Source of the DNA: Anniella stebbinsi
Taxonomy: Eukaryota; Chordata; Lepidosauria; Squamata; Anniellidae
Direction of reading: 5' to 3'
Assembly: GCA_029215795.1 (NCBI GenBank)
Contig: JARDYH010000003.1
Span: forward strand, 102,456,609-102,520,608
Length of the DNA: 64,000 nt
This document shows, one piece after another, positions 34,718-45,768 of the stretch. The notes beneath the pieces are model-generated. The model worked only from the letters and a program-made list of their open reading frames with translations, was not told where the DNA came from and searched no databases. Numbering within the stretch: position 1 is the first letter of the stretch; every line of letters starts with the position of its first letter. Made by a program: the position numbers and the translations under genes.

Positions 34718-34963
34718 CCGAAAGTGCAGGACATGGAATAATGGGCTCAAGGTACAGGAAGTCAGATTCCTGCTGGACATCAGGAACAACTTCTTGACTC
34801 TTAGAGCAGTATGACAATGGAACCAATTACCTAGGGAGGTTGTGGGATCTCCCACATTAGAGGCCTTCAGGAATCAGGTATGCTTTAAGGTGGATTCCTG
34901 CATTGAGCAGGGGGTTGAACTCGATGCCCTTATAGGCCCCTTCCAACTCTACTATTCTATATT
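34718..34963 (+). mobile_element. CR1 LINE 3' end, second adjacent copy
   Basis: Starts directly after the preceding CR1 tail and repeats its last 250 bp (GTGCAGGACATGGAATAATG, ATTACCTAGGGAGGTTGTGG, TTGAGCAGGGGGTTGAACTC), ending CTACTATTCTAT. Insertion of a second CR1 at the tail of the first is the simplest reading. Confidence 0.88.
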
Positions 34964-35187
34964 CAGATATTATTAAGATCCCACTGTAGGTGTCTTTTTG
35001 AGTTTATTGAAGAAAGAATGAAATAACTAACAAGTCAACAAAGAAGGCCACAATGTCAGGCTCCCTACAATTCGTTCCTTGCTGCAGTAACTAACAGGAA
35101 TCAAAATGTGTGCAACAAACAAATAGAAACACACTGCTTAACTCAATTTTAAAATCCTCCTACTCATTCTATAAACAATAGCTGAAG

Positions 35188-35560
35188 AGCACAATCCTAT
35201 GTGGATACTCGGCAGCCTCCAATCTTCGTCTCAGTGCTCCAGCTGCCCTGCATTTCTGCTGGACGGGCGATTTTGCCCGTCTAGCAATGGCAGCTCAGAG
35301 GAAGAGGAAGGAGCTGGGGTGCCCCTAGGGTAGGTCGTAGAGCTACTGCCCCAGTCTCCTCCGCTGCCCACCATCAGGAACATCCCCTTTTCCCAATTTC
35401 CGCCCTCCATTTTCCAAACATGGAGAGGTAACCGGTGCAGCATCATGTATGAAAGGGAGGGGAGGGGGAGGAGAGATTCCTGGCTCCAAGTTCCAAGCCC
35501 TGTTCCAACCTCAAAGCCAGGAAATTAAACTATCCAGAAGCTGTCTATGGAGCTTCTGGA
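35188..35560. repeat. Repeat with central hairpin, copy 1
   Basis: Starts GCACAATCCTATGTGG and has a central hairpin CTGGACGGGCGATTTTGCCCGTCTAG. It shares order and G/C-rich composition with 43777-44172 and 57478-57875. Noncoding; probably a nonautonomous DNA element of the GGTGCAATCCTAT type. Confidence 0.6.
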
Positions 35561-35770
35561 TTGCTCCCTCTAGCTTTTATTTCTTACATATGTTTCTGCT
35601 TATAAGGAAATTAAGGTCTGCCACTTGTATGTATGAATAACAAGTTGCAACCATAGCATTAGTACTTTTGTGGTGTTCCATAAATTTTCAGTGCACTTAT
35701 TCATTCTGTTCTCTGCATTATCATTTTCAGTTTTTTTCTGTGGTATATAAATGTTCAAAGCCAAACTTAC

Positions 35771-35931
35771 CCCACAATGCCATGAAAATAGAAAAGAAGA
35801 CTGTGGCAGGGTTGTCAAATAAGTGGCTGGCACGTGCTGTACCACAAGCAGTACTAAGATTCCAGTAATCACATGTCTTGTCACAGAGAGGGCACATGGT
35901 GAAGGCATTATGTTGGTCACACATCTCCCTG
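35771..35931 (-). CDS. ANO2: ANO2 coding exon: first extracellular loop and start of TM2
   Basis: 161 nt; acceptor CTCTCCATAG, donor TGTGGG|GTAAGT. The first base completes Ser (AG|C) and the last starts Ala (G|CT). It encodes 53 residues with the conserved Cys set of the anoctamin first extracellular loop ([22 protein letters not shown]), an N-linked glycosylation sequon in WNLST, then [18 protein letters not shown], which begins TM2. Nearly identical to mammalian ANO2 over its length. In ANO1 these Cys residues form disulphides in the outer part of each subunit (family knowledge). Confidence 0.97.
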
Positions 35932-36458
35932 CTATGGAGAGCAAAATTCAAAGAGAAGAAGAAAATGTTATCTGCAAGGCTTGGTGCTTCTTCAATGGCT
36001 CTCTGCTACGGAAAATTCACACACTTGCTTTCAGTGAGTGCAGAACAACAGAAGTTAAATAACTACAGTATGAGGTTGCCACAATAGTAGTCGAAAAAGA
36101 ACTGAGGGAATAGGCAAGACCCTACTACAGATATGTAGATTGGGGCATATTTGTGCTATATACACTGGGGCGGTGGGGGAGGATTGCTCAGATAAAGAAG
36201 GTTCCTGACCAAGGCTCTGCACAGGCACAGAGCCCATAATTGTGATGCACAGAGACCACAAAGAAGAATTTGGGTGTTTTCCTTCTTATTTATTTAAAAC
36301 ACACACACACACGTCCACCTTTATATTAAAATACTGTTCCAGGTGGCTTACAAAGGATAAAAACAAAAATCTAAAGAATAATGAGCAGCAGTAGGAAAAT
36401 AGATAGCAAAGATCTTATAAACTTGAATGCAAAGGAAGCTAATTAAATTTAAATATTA

Positions 36459-36890
36459 TTAAATGCAAATAGAAAATGAGAAATTGCTCAAGCAAGACAA
36501 CAAAATCATAAAAGCAACTAAGCAGTGCAGGCTCAGTGCCAGATTTCGTTCAGAGTCTGGGAACCAGAAACACCTGCAGAGGAGCAGCAACAGAAAGGCC
36601 CTACTTGGTGGGGGGAAAGGAATGGGATGGGGAAGGTTGCTTAAGCCGGCCCCTAATCCACCACTTTCCCAGCTTCCTGCTCCTGGGACAGAGAGGAGGA
36701 GGCGCTGGCACAACTCCTTCTCTCTGTCCTAGTGACCTGGAAGCAAAGAGAGAAGAGGTCTAGCCTTCTCCTCCCCCAGGAATGCCATCATCTTGTGTTT
36801 TGGTGTGTGTGTGTCTCTGTGTGTGTAGCATGAGTGTGCATACATACACTCACACACACAGCCCACAACTCATCAGAACCAGCACCTCAT
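36459..36890. other. Intron between TM1 and ECL1 exons, GC-richer stretch
   Basis: A short purine-rich block at 36.54-36.78 kb and a (GT)n-like run at 36802-36828. Overlapping open frames of 75-89 codons have no motif and no splice-bounded structure. Confidence 0.4.
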
Positions 36891-36894
36891 GCGT

Positions 36895-37214
36895 TAGGCT
36901 GACCAGATAAAATCCAGGTCAGGGCTCATGTAACTTTAACAGTTGTAGAGACAAGGGAATTTCAGCCAGTGTCATTTGTATGCAATTAGTTCCTGGTGAA
37001 ATTCTCTCTTCATCACAACAGTTAATGGTGCAGGCACTATACTAGAGTGACCACATACAAAAGAAGGCAGGGCCCCTGCAACTTTAACAGTTGTGATGAA
37101 GAGGGAATTTCACCAGGAACTAATTGCATACAAATGACACTGGCTGAAATTCCCTTGTCTCTACAACTGTTAAAGTTACATGAGCCCTGACCTGGATTTT
37201 ATCTGGTCACCCTA
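36895..37214. mobile_element. hAT-type MITE, 320 bp, complete
   Basis: TIR TAGGCTGACCAGATAAAATC against GATTTTATCTGGTCACCCTA, with 8-bp target duplication TCATGCGT at 36887-36894 and 37215-37222. Arms pair through the whole element; the centre is CACTATACTAGAGTGACC. Located in the short intron between the TM1 and ECL1 exons of ANO2. Confidence 0.95.
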
Positions 37215-37729
37215 TCATGCGTCCCTGGGGAATCAAACGGTTGTCCCCTTAAGGCAACCCAAGTGACAGAAAAGCCACAATAGTACAAAGGACACCTACA
37301 CCCAGTATGTGCATACAATACCCAAGTTCTCAAACATGGAGTTGTTGAAGTATATGGATGATAAAAACAATGTTGGAGATCAGCTACTACACACAACTGA
37401 ACAACATGCTTCGTTTGGCCCTCAGAGCCTAGCCATATGTCGACATGGGAGTCGGATGGAGACATGGGTAGAGGTCACAGATCCATTTGATAATGCCAGA
37501 ACAGAGAGATCAATTTTAACGGGTATTTAAACATTTAAGATAAAACATTCTAATGGTAGGAAGCAGTAAGGAAGGAAACACACAGTCAAGGAATGGAGGA
37601 AGTTTCTTTGGGTTCATGGGGGTGGGGGGAAAGATACCAGAGGAGCAAAAATATATCTCTCATTCTCTTTTGTTGGTCATTGCCAAGTAACACAGCATAT
37701 CGACCCATATTGCACACATGCAACCTTAC

Positions 37730-37864
37730 CTGGGAATGTCACTTTCAATGGTTAGACATCCATACAGGAATACTATGATGCCAACTACAGAAGATGGAAT
37801 AAGAAATTCTGTGTATAAGCCCAACCAGGCAAAATACATCCCAATTTTTTCTCCAAAATATTTT
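37730..37864 (-). CDS. ANO2: ANO2 coding exon: TM1
   Basis: 135 nt; acceptor TTTCTTTCTTTAG, donor CCCAG|GTAAGG. The first base completes Arg from the preceding exon, and the last two (AG) start Ser. It encodes 44 whole residues: [20 protein letters not shown] then [20 protein letters not shown] and SDIP. The hydrophobic core is TM1 of the anoctamin fold, and KYFGEKIG is the conserved amphipathic entry to it. Differences from mammalian ANO2 are conservative (for example Val for Ile). Confidence 0.97.
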
Positions 37865-38610
37865 CTAAAGAAAGAAAACATAAAATAAAGTTTGAAATAT
37901 TAGTTATAGTTATTCTATAGAATACTTTCCTCAAGAAATATAAAAGTATTTTACAAATAACTCCACCTACCCATCATCTAAGCACAGGGTTGTTCAAACT
38001 TTCCTGCAAGTGATCTGTACAAAGCTTTATCTAACTAATATCTTGACTATCTGCTGTACAACCCTTCCCCAAATCCCTATTCTGCTCCAAGACCAATTCC
38101 CAGAAACACCTCGCTAATTTCTTTTCCCAGTTAGACACAATAACTTCCAATCCCGGTGCTTCCCCAACTACCACAAACTATCAAAGTGGTAGGATACACA
38201 TGCAGAGATAGAAATTCAGAAATACATATATTATTTGTCACTCTATAGTTCTTTCCTCTGCAGAGTCTATGTTTTTTCTAACACAAAGCAATCTGAAAGA
38301 AGGCCCAGTGGTGGGAGGCTGCTTAACTCTTAACCCTGTGGTCATATGCTTTTTCAGCTACGGGGAGAAAGATATGATGATTCTCTATCTTTTACTCATG
38401 GCTGAAAACAGCTTGGGAATTGTGATTTTGAGTTCAAAAAGGATCAGGGAGATGGTTAAACACCCTCTCTTTGTGTCTCCTTCCTCCACTCAGATTCTGT
38501 TTGGGGGTTAAAAGAAATTATGGAGGAAAGAATCACAGAGCTCTGCAAAATATGCACTTTAGCCATAAGATCACCCTTTGAAAGTTGCTCTAAAAGGTTT
38601 TTTTTGTAGT
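37865..38610. other. ANO2 intron without recognised repeats
   Basis: Unique-looking intronic DNA following the TM1 exon acceptor. An 80-codon plus-strand frame (38269-38511) is antisense to the gene and has no family resemblance. Confidence 0.4.
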
Positions 38611-38614
38611 GAGC

Positions 38615-38905
38615 AGATACAGGGCTTTATCACACCTACTATTTTCCCCCCGGGTTGCTTCTGCAGCTTCCCCCTCCATTTCGTATTCAAGGCTAGTGTC
38701 TTGAATCACACCTGGTCGGTATTGCTGCGATACCTCAGCTTGGCCTATTGAATGTTGCCTGTTTTGGACTTTGCCCGTTGAGGGATAATCAGGGCGAGAG
38801 AGCAGCAGGAGGGGGACGAGGTCATGCGAACCCAGCACTGAAGAAGTGGAGCAAAGCCGAGGCGGGTGTGCTTAAAACCGCCCGTGTGATAACGACCACA
38901 GTCAC
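38615..38905. mobile_element. MITE with ATCACAC ends, larger relative
   Basis: The left GGGCTTTATCACAC opposes the right CCCGTGTGATAACG. The right part shares CACTGAAGAAGTGGAGCAAA, the GTGTGCTTAAAA phrase and GGGCGAGAGAGCAGCAGG with the 27.8 kb copy. The interior (TTGAATCACACCTGG) is different and longer, so the two are subfamilies. Confidence 0.65.
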
Positions 38906-39861
38906 CCACCATGTACATGCATAGTCACATGCATAAGTGTGCATAGCTTATTTCATTAGGGTGTGCACCCAAGGCCCCAATTGGAGCGGAGGAGAGGAAA
39001 GCAGAGTATACCTTCCACACTGCACAACTGCTACATTCCTAATGCTAGAGTAATAATTTTAAAAAAAAGATTCCACACATGTGCCGACTTAACCCACTTA
39101 AGGTGCAATCCTAGGCATGTTTGGAAAGAAAAAAGTTGTGCAAGTCTCAGCATGCTCCAGCCAACCACGCTAGCTAGGGGATTCTTGAAGGATCTTTTCT
39201 GTCTAAACATGCATTGGATTATGCCTTTAACTCCTGTCACACTAGCATAAGTAAAGGAATAAAATAGGATTTCCCTCTGCTGCCCTGATACTGAACACAC
39301 TTACTTAGGAGTAAGGACCATATTGTTATAGGAAAGGATAATATATGTATTAATTAAAATTTAAAATATCTGTCACCACATACAGAGTTTTCCCATGGAA
39401 AACCTAGCTGGTTCACTGTTGTAATTAATTGATTGGTGTCGTAAACTAGATAAACAGGAGGGAAACGTCAATATGCAGTCCATGGCCAAAAGCCAAAGTA
39501 TCCTTCACAAACCAGGTCAATTAAAACTGGGTTAAGGAATGTGCCAAAGAGTAGTCAGAGTACGATCCAAGGTCAGGTTATGTCCAGGCAAGGTCAAGGA
39601 GCTTGTACACAAAAGACAAAGCACCAGGAACAATAGTTGCTTCCAGCGTTGGTTCTGGCATGTCTTTTATGGGGATGGTGGTAATTGGGAATTGCTGTCA
39701 GCTGCATTGGCCTTCAGCTGGCTTCTGCCTGTTCCCATGAAGGGCCACTCCCCAAGCACTCCCAAATTCAGCTGTTCCTCCTTTCTGCTTAATCCCTCAA
39801 ACTGAAGCACAATGATTGGGACTGAAATGCAGTTAGGCATGATTGAAGGAGAGGCACTCTA

Positions 39862-40375
39862 TGGCTGGGTTCGGATGACACGATAATCAACTGAGGTGGG
39901 GGAAACAATCGTCAGTTGTGTTGCTTTTTGTGTCATGTGGACAGCAACATACAATGCATACACAACTGACAGTGCGCTATTTGGGGCACTTAACCAACAG
40001 AGAAAAACAACGAGCTTGCACGTTGTTTATCCTGAATTCCATTGTTTAAAGTGTCGTGTGGAGGGAACCCCCCTCTCCCTGTGTTCTATCCGTTTGGTCA
40101 TAAAGTTCGCTGGCTGAAGCAGCCAAAAAAAACCCTGGCTGCTCCGATACAGCTGGCAGAACTTGCGGTGCATGTTGGGATATGGCCGGAGGACTGAGGG
40201 AGGTGGGAGGGAGGAGACACAGCAGCCCAGAAGGACGTCGGGACTTTTAGCTGTGTGACAGGGGGAGGGGCAACATGTTATGTGGCGAGTGCCAAAATAA
40301 CACATGCCAAAATAACGCATGGTCAGTACGCTATTCCCCCCTCCATTGCCTAAAGTGTCGTCCGAATTCACCCAA
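39862..40375. mobile_element. DNA element of the TGGCTGGGTTCGGATGACAC family, long form
   Basis: Left end TGGCTGGGTTCGGATGACAC and right end GTGTCGTCCGAATTCACCCA are inverted repeats. At about 0.51 kb it is twice the length of the related 12.2 and 45.5 kb copies. The interior contains GGAGGGGCAACATGTTATGT, which recurs in the 48.8-49.1 kb copy (GGAGGGGCAACGTGTCGTGT). Noncoding. Confidence 0.72.
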
Positions 40376-40586
40376 TGTATGTTTGGGGACACTAATTATT
40401 GCTGTATTTAATATAGTGTTTAACTGTGGGTTAAAAAGCCCACAGCTGTCTATTCCATTTCTGCAATGGCTTCATCTTTATCCCCTTTTCTCCACCCTCT
40501 TTTTCAGGCTGAAATTCTGTGCACTTTTACCTAAGAGTAAGTCCTATTGTTTTCAGTGGGGCTTACTTCTGAATAGGCTTAGCCCC

Positions 40587-41565
40587 CCTCTACAAGACTT
40601 CGGTTTGATGCCTGGTTCCCCGATTATGCGCATCTTCTCTCAATCGCTTTTACGCCTAATCCCTATACATGGGAGGCATTGAAGCGCATTACGGGCTGTA
40701 TGAAAGGCAATTTAAAGTTTTTGATATGCTGAGAATCGCATGCAAATGTTGCTGAAAGTAATGCACTTTGTCCCAGAGAAACTCCCCAAACCGGTTCCCT
40801 CCCATTATTCTCCCCGCTCACCAGAATCTCCCGCCTTTGGTTTCCTAGGTTACCTGAAAGGAATGAGCTGATTAACATGTTCAGCTACCTGTCTTCCCCC
40901 CTCCTTTGCCCGATTGCCATGACCTCCTCAGGAGTAAATGGCAATGTGCCTCGCGCACACACACACCAAAACAGACAGGGGGATGCTGCTTCATTCCTTC
41001 CCCCTCCACTTCCCAGCGAGCTCAACAATTGTAAAACATACACACACACACACACGCACACACACACACACCTCAGCTCAGGAACCCAGCAAGAAGCGAG
41101 GGGAAGTTATGTCTGCTGATGGCTAATTATGCGCACATCTGCACATCCTTCCTACCCCCTTTACTTCTCATAAAACCACCTCCATATGGCCCCGTGTCTC
41201 CATGATAAAAATATTTCATCAGGGTACTTCAAAGAAACTTTATTTTTGGTTCATGTTGGGTCACTTCTTCTTGGAGCTTCCATCCAGAGAGACGGCGTAC
41301 AAGGAGGAAGTTGCCAGGAGGAGAGAGGAAAGGAAACTAAACCAAAAAATGGGAGGTTTTCCCAGCGAAGGGGCAGTTCTATGCATGAAATCACAACCAC
41401 AGTCCAACCCCCTGATCATTAATGCGCCTCCTCACTAATTAATGCGCATTCAAAAATGCAAATAATCGGAGAGAAAACGCACCTGAGCCCCTGATTTACG
41501 CTCTGCTCTTGTAGGGTAAATTTCCTAATGCGCCTTGAAAGAGCTTTAAATCGCTCTTGTAGAGG
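40587..41565. mobile_element. CpG-rich element, larger copy with microsatellite
   Basis: Ends GCCCCCCTCTACAAGA and TCTTGTAGAGGCACCC are inverted repeats like those of 13207-13562. CGATTATGCGCAT (40620), GAAGCGCATTACGG (40681) and AATTAATGCGCATTC (41438) repeat the family's palindromic motif. A (CA)n tract at 41039-41071 interrupts it, and G/A-rich DNA fills the middle. No open frame resembles a transposase, so it is a deletion derivative or composite. Confidence 0.6.
41039..41071. repeat. (CA)n microsatellite
   Basis: About 16 CA units with one CG interruption. Confidence 0.96.
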
Positions 41566-41618
41566 CACCCTAAGTTGTGATTGTGCTCCAACTCTGTTTT
41601 TAAGGTGGCACAAGATAT

Positions 41619-41619
<1 letters not shown>

Positions 41620-41665
<46 letters not shown>
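41620..41665. repeat. (CA)n microsatellite, long
   Basis: About 23 uninterrupted CA units, the longest dinucleotide run in the window and so a likely polymorphic marker. Confidence 0.97.
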
Positions 41666-41669
<4 letters not shown>

Positions 41670-41769
41670 CTAGGAAAATAAGAGCTTGCTGGTTACTGCA
41701 TCATATTTACTTGAAAAAAAGGGGAGGCATCATATTTACCTAAAATAAGCCGGGGGGGGGGGCATTGTT

Positions 41770-43270
41770 TTAGCACTCCTGCACTGTTGCAAACCTGAAG
41801 CTGGATGCAGAAAGACACTGAAGAATCCGCTTTAGCCAGAAAAGGCCTGGGGGGCACTGCAATTCTCTCTCCCCCCCTTTTTTTATTGTGGTAGAGGAAG
41901 CAGTTTTCCTCCTGCTAGTGAAGACACTGCTGCTCCCCCCTTGTGCTCCAACCATCCCAAGCAGTCCAGCTAACTCTTGTGAGCTCCGTGTGTGGCTGGG
42001 GCATAAGGCAAGAGCTGCCAGGGAGGCAAGAGCAAGGGGGCAGCATGAGAGAGTGGCTGGTTGACTGAGTGAGCGAGTGGGCTGGCGGCAGCGGCTCCAG
42101 CCCTCACCTGCAAATAGAATTATTGGCCTTTGTGGCAGGGGCAGGGTGGGGAAAGCAGTAGAATTCACCGCTCTTCCCATCCTCCTTAAAAGCCCCAAAT
42201 TGAGTCGGGGGGGAGTTGCAGGAAAGCAGAGGCATCCCCAAACATTATGTGCCTGGCCACACCGGGCACACCCCTTGTGCACACCACTGGGTACATGAAA
42301 CATGCAGTACATGCCTAGTCTTTATGCATGTAGAAGCCATCAGCATGGCTATCTCTTGTTGAAATATCAAAAGTGATAGCAAGCCAGGAATAGGCAAAGA
42401 AATGCAGAGCTTCATTGTTGCAACACTTCGGCAGGATCACACTCCACTCCAGAGCCAACCAGCGATAGAGATGTATGAGAATTTCATGTTCAACCCCCAC
42501 ATCCTATCAGAAGTGAAGTAGATGTTTTATAAAAGGGTACAAGGCTCACTGTGCTAAGACATTATCCTATACATACCCCCTTTGGAATGAGTGGGAGCTG
42601 CATCAGGCAGAGCATCCATCCTCTACAGTGGGGCTTCCAAAAGGATTATACCCAATCCCCCCCCCCCCCCATACACTGTTTCTTACAGAATGAAAAAGCT
42701 CTGTAATACTGAAATGAGATAGTTACATGTTAATACTTTCAAGGAAGAACACATGCTGTATACTGATAAAGGATGAGTACGCAGTGCTAGGCCTTTTACA
42801 TCACTATCTGCCTGTGAAGCTTATGCAAACTAGCATGCAGGCAAAAGAGGTCAGTTTGCCTAATTTATGCAACTGACCACATCAACAAAAGAGATTAACC
42901 TGCTGACAGGCATATCTTGTCAGGTACTCAGGAAAGGTCAACACAAGAAGGATTGGCTTACACATCCTTCAGATTGCAGCAATAAATGTAACAAAGACTG
43001 ATGATGTTGTGCTATCATGCAAACAAAAGATTGACAGTGTATGGGTTTTTGCAAATGTCTGTAAAAAAAAGTATAAAACATTGCCTGATTTTCATTCAGG
43101 CAGAGAGAACTCAGCAACCAGGCAACTGGGGGCAGCTTCTCTCTCCTCAGCGCTCAGTACTTCCTTTTTCTTCTTTTATTGCTTTCTTCAATAAAGCTTT
43201 GAACTTAAGACCAACGCTTCTAGAAGAATATTTTTTTCTTCAACAGTTGTGTTGCTAAATGTATTTCTGA
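41770..43270. other. ANO2 intron; no gene recognised
   Basis: 41.77-42.31 kb is GC-richer and yields a 180-codon minus-strand open frame rich in Ser, Leu and Cys without domains. The phrase GCACACCCCTTGTGCACACC near 42265 resembles dispersed squamate repeats, so I read the block as an unnamed repeat. A C-run lies at 42657-42670. 42.3-43.27 kb is unremarkable. Confidence 0.4.
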
Positions 43271-43274
43271 CAAG

Positions 43275-43705
43275 GAGCCTATCCACATTGCCCTTAAAAT
43301 GACTTATATTCTGTTTAAAAATGTGGTTTTTAAAGTCATTTCATTACATGGTAGAACACACTGAGCAGTACTTATGTTTCATAGTGACTGCTTCCTCTGT
43401 CCTCAAAGTATTCAGTAGTGTGACACATGGTTAATTCCTTGACTCTTCTTGTTTAGTTTCTGTTTTGCAGGCTGCTTGACCCACCCACTTCTGTCTCCTA
43501 ACTCAAGCAGCCTGTAAAACAAAAACTAAAGAAGAAGAGTCAAGGAATTAACCCTGTAATACACCATTGAACATTTTGAGGACAAAGGAAGCAGTCACTA
43601 TGAAACGTAAGTACTGCTCAGTGTGTCTTATCACGTAATGAAATGACTTAAAAACCATGTTTTAAACAGAATATAAGTCGTTTTAAGGGCAATGTGGATA
43701 GGCTC
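43275..43705. mobile_element. Near-perfect foldback (palindromic) element, 431 bp
   Basis: Starts GAGCCTATCCACATTGCCCT and ends with its inverse AGGGCAATGTGGATAGGCTC. The arms are about 200 bp each and pair throughout with few mismatches (for example CTGAGCAGTACTTA, GTTAATTCCTTGACTCTTCT and ACAGGCTGCTT with their inverses). The loop near 43478-43503 is only about 25 bp. The ends resemble those of the MITE at 49260-49421 (GAGCCTATCTACAC). No clear target duplication; noncoding. Confidence 0.93.
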
Positions 43706-43776
43706 ACGGATACATTCTTAAGATGTCTTTCATCCTAATGGGTTCTGTTTGGAGGAATGGCTAGGAAATAGATGTT

Positions 43777-44172
43777 TTAAGGGTGCAATCCTGTTGAGAT
43801 GCCCATTAGCCTCCAAACTCGGAGGCTGCTGAGCATCCTATACAAAGCGGGAGGAACATGGAAGTGATCTTTGCCTCCATGCACCTCGTACTCTGCATTT
43901 TTGCCAGATGGGTTTTTTCACCCATCTAGTTGAGGCTCTGTGGAACGGACAAAATATCTTTTGTAAGCCAACCTCCTCAGTCTCCTTCCCTCCCACCCAC
44001 AGAACTGGCTGCTTTCCCTCCTCTCCAATGTCATTTTTGCAACTCAGAGAGGCAGCTGGCGCAGCTGTCTCCATACAGGGTGTGACTGGGATGGGATGGG
44101 GAGATTGGATTCCTGGGTCCAAGGCAGAGCACTGTCTCTGACCTCAGATCCAGGAATTCAAAAAAATCCTAT
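43777..44172. repeat. Repeat with central hairpin, copy 2
   Basis: Starts AAGGGTGCAATCCTGTTGAG and ends CCAGGAATTC..AAATCCTATGTCCC. The central hairpin is CCAGATGGGTTTTTTCACCCATCTAG. The order of G/C-rich patches matches the copies at 35.2 and 57.5 kb, and the ends are weakly inverted (GCAATCCTGT against ATCCTATGT). Noncoding. Confidence 0.62.
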
Positions 44173-44179
44173 GTCCCGC

Positions 44180-45530
44180 CCTCCCACAAATAATTTGATA
44201 GGCTGAAGATTCAGGACAAAGGGAAACATTATTTGACACAACACACAATTTATGGAGGGAATCCATTGTTACAAGCGTGGTGATGACAACTGACTTAGAC
44301 GACTTTAAAGGTCAATCAGGTAAATTAATGGATCAGTTGACATTTATTATGCTAGCTAAATGGAACCTCCATGTACAGAAGCAGTTTGCCACTCAATACT
44401 AGGTTTTGGTATTGTGGAAGGGCTGTGTTAGTGTGGGAGGGCTATAGTCTTCATGCTCTGCTGGTGAGCTTCCTGAGGGCATCTGGTAGGATGTTGGACT
44501 AGACTGAATTTTGGTTTAATCTTAAACTGCCTCCCAGTTTAACCTTACTCACAGGAGGAAAGAAAAGCATTTCATCCACTGAAAGTTGTTTATTTATTAC
44601 ATTTACTTCCTGCCTTTCTTCTAGAAAGCTCAACGTGGTGTATGTAGCTTTTTCCCATCCAGACAATGATCAGACCCAGATTTGCTTAAATTCAGCAAGA
44701 TGCTGCCTAATGTGACTTTTTAGACCATGTCCTTGGCATGGATTTTAATAATGATATTAAAATCCATGCACATTTGAATGAGATATCTGTAGTGACGTTC
44801 TTTCTCTAGTGTTTCCAAGCCAACATAAAAACCAGCAGCTAGTAATGACTTATTAGTAAATGGCATGAGCTACGCAAATTTGATCCCAAAGTGTAAACTG
44901 AGAGTGTATTGAGAAGAAAGAAGAGGTAAAACATTTAACAAGTCTGAGCTACCTGGGAAGCATTTTGATGTGTGACATAAACTGGAAAGAATTTCAAATG
45001 CCTTTAGGAGAAAGGGTAAAACAAACAAAAGACACTAAGTGCTGCTGAGTCACTACCTTGGAAGCCTATTCAGTTTTTTCAAGCCCATGTCCCATCCCAT
45101 CTCTTCACGTCTTCCACATTTGCTCAACCATAGACCAAACATTAGTCATATAATGTGCAGATAATTATCTCTGTTACACTGCAGCATGGTGAACTGAACA
45201 GAAGGCATATCTGTGCTGAGGCCTCGAGAAAAGTTAGTATAAAACCACCTCAGAAGCAGTGCTTTAGCACAGAAAGAGGCATCTGAATGCTTTCTTATAA
45301 CTTAATTCAATGAGGATGCTATGTCACTGGCAGCAAATCCCATAGTGATGTGGTTGTCAAAATTCCTATCTTCATGGAACCCTTTCCACATTGAGTTGTC
45401 TGCAGAAAGCTTCCTACAGAGTACAGAATGAGAACATTCTGGGGATATTCTAAACCACATTCTCAGTCTATACCATGTACTGGCTAGGCTAGATGACCCT
45501 CATTTTAGCCCTGTTTAGCTCAGAAACTGT
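44180..45530. other. ANO2 intron with one SINE fragment
   Basis: 44588-44660 is an antisense SINE tail (TTTATTACATTTACTTCCTG, AGAAAGCTCAACGTGGTGTA). The rest is unique-looking intronic DNA. Confidence 0.5.
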
Positions 45531-45538
45531 GGATACAT

Positions 45539-45768
45539 TGGCTGAATTTGGACAACACGATAGTCAATGGTGGGGTAATAATCAACTTTACAGTTGTTCA
45601 TCTAGGGGGTACTCCCCACACAACATGGTAATAAATAATCAACCATGGTGTGGATTAGGATCAGCGCTGAGTTGACTATGGCAGCATTCAGACGACATGA
45701 TAGTCAATACAACTGACGATTGTTCCCCTCTCCCCCCAGTTGACTATTGTGTTGTCCAAATTCAGCCA
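45539..45768. mobile_element. MITE of the TGGCTGAATTTGGACAACAC family
   Basis: Ends TGGCTGAATTTGGACAACAC and GTGTTGTCCAAATTCAGCCA are exact inverse repeats over 20 bp. Internally it is the inverted counterpart of 12236-12463 (both have GGGGGTACTCCCCACACAAC, one as its complement). 230 bp, noncoding. Confidence 0.85.

Larger units (their letters stand above)
38960..41760 (+). repeat. Unclassified long repeat unit, copy B with nested insertions
   Basis: Collinear with 12990-14230. Copy B is interrupted at about 39862-40375 by a TGGGTTCGGATGACAC-family element and at about 40587-41565 by a CpG-rich element. Sequence resumes at 41569 with GTGATTGTGCTCCAACTCTG, matching GATTGTGCTGCAGCTCTG in copy A (14091). 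An insertion of about 350 bp near 39437-39800 also separates TTGATTGG from GACTGAAATGCAGTTAGGCA. These alignments give relative ages for four repeat families. Confidence 0.65.

Noticed and set aside
41770..42312. 180-codon minus-strand frame rich in Ser, Leu and Cys
   Set aside because: No domains, no splice context and composition-driven; it lies in the large ANO2 intron.
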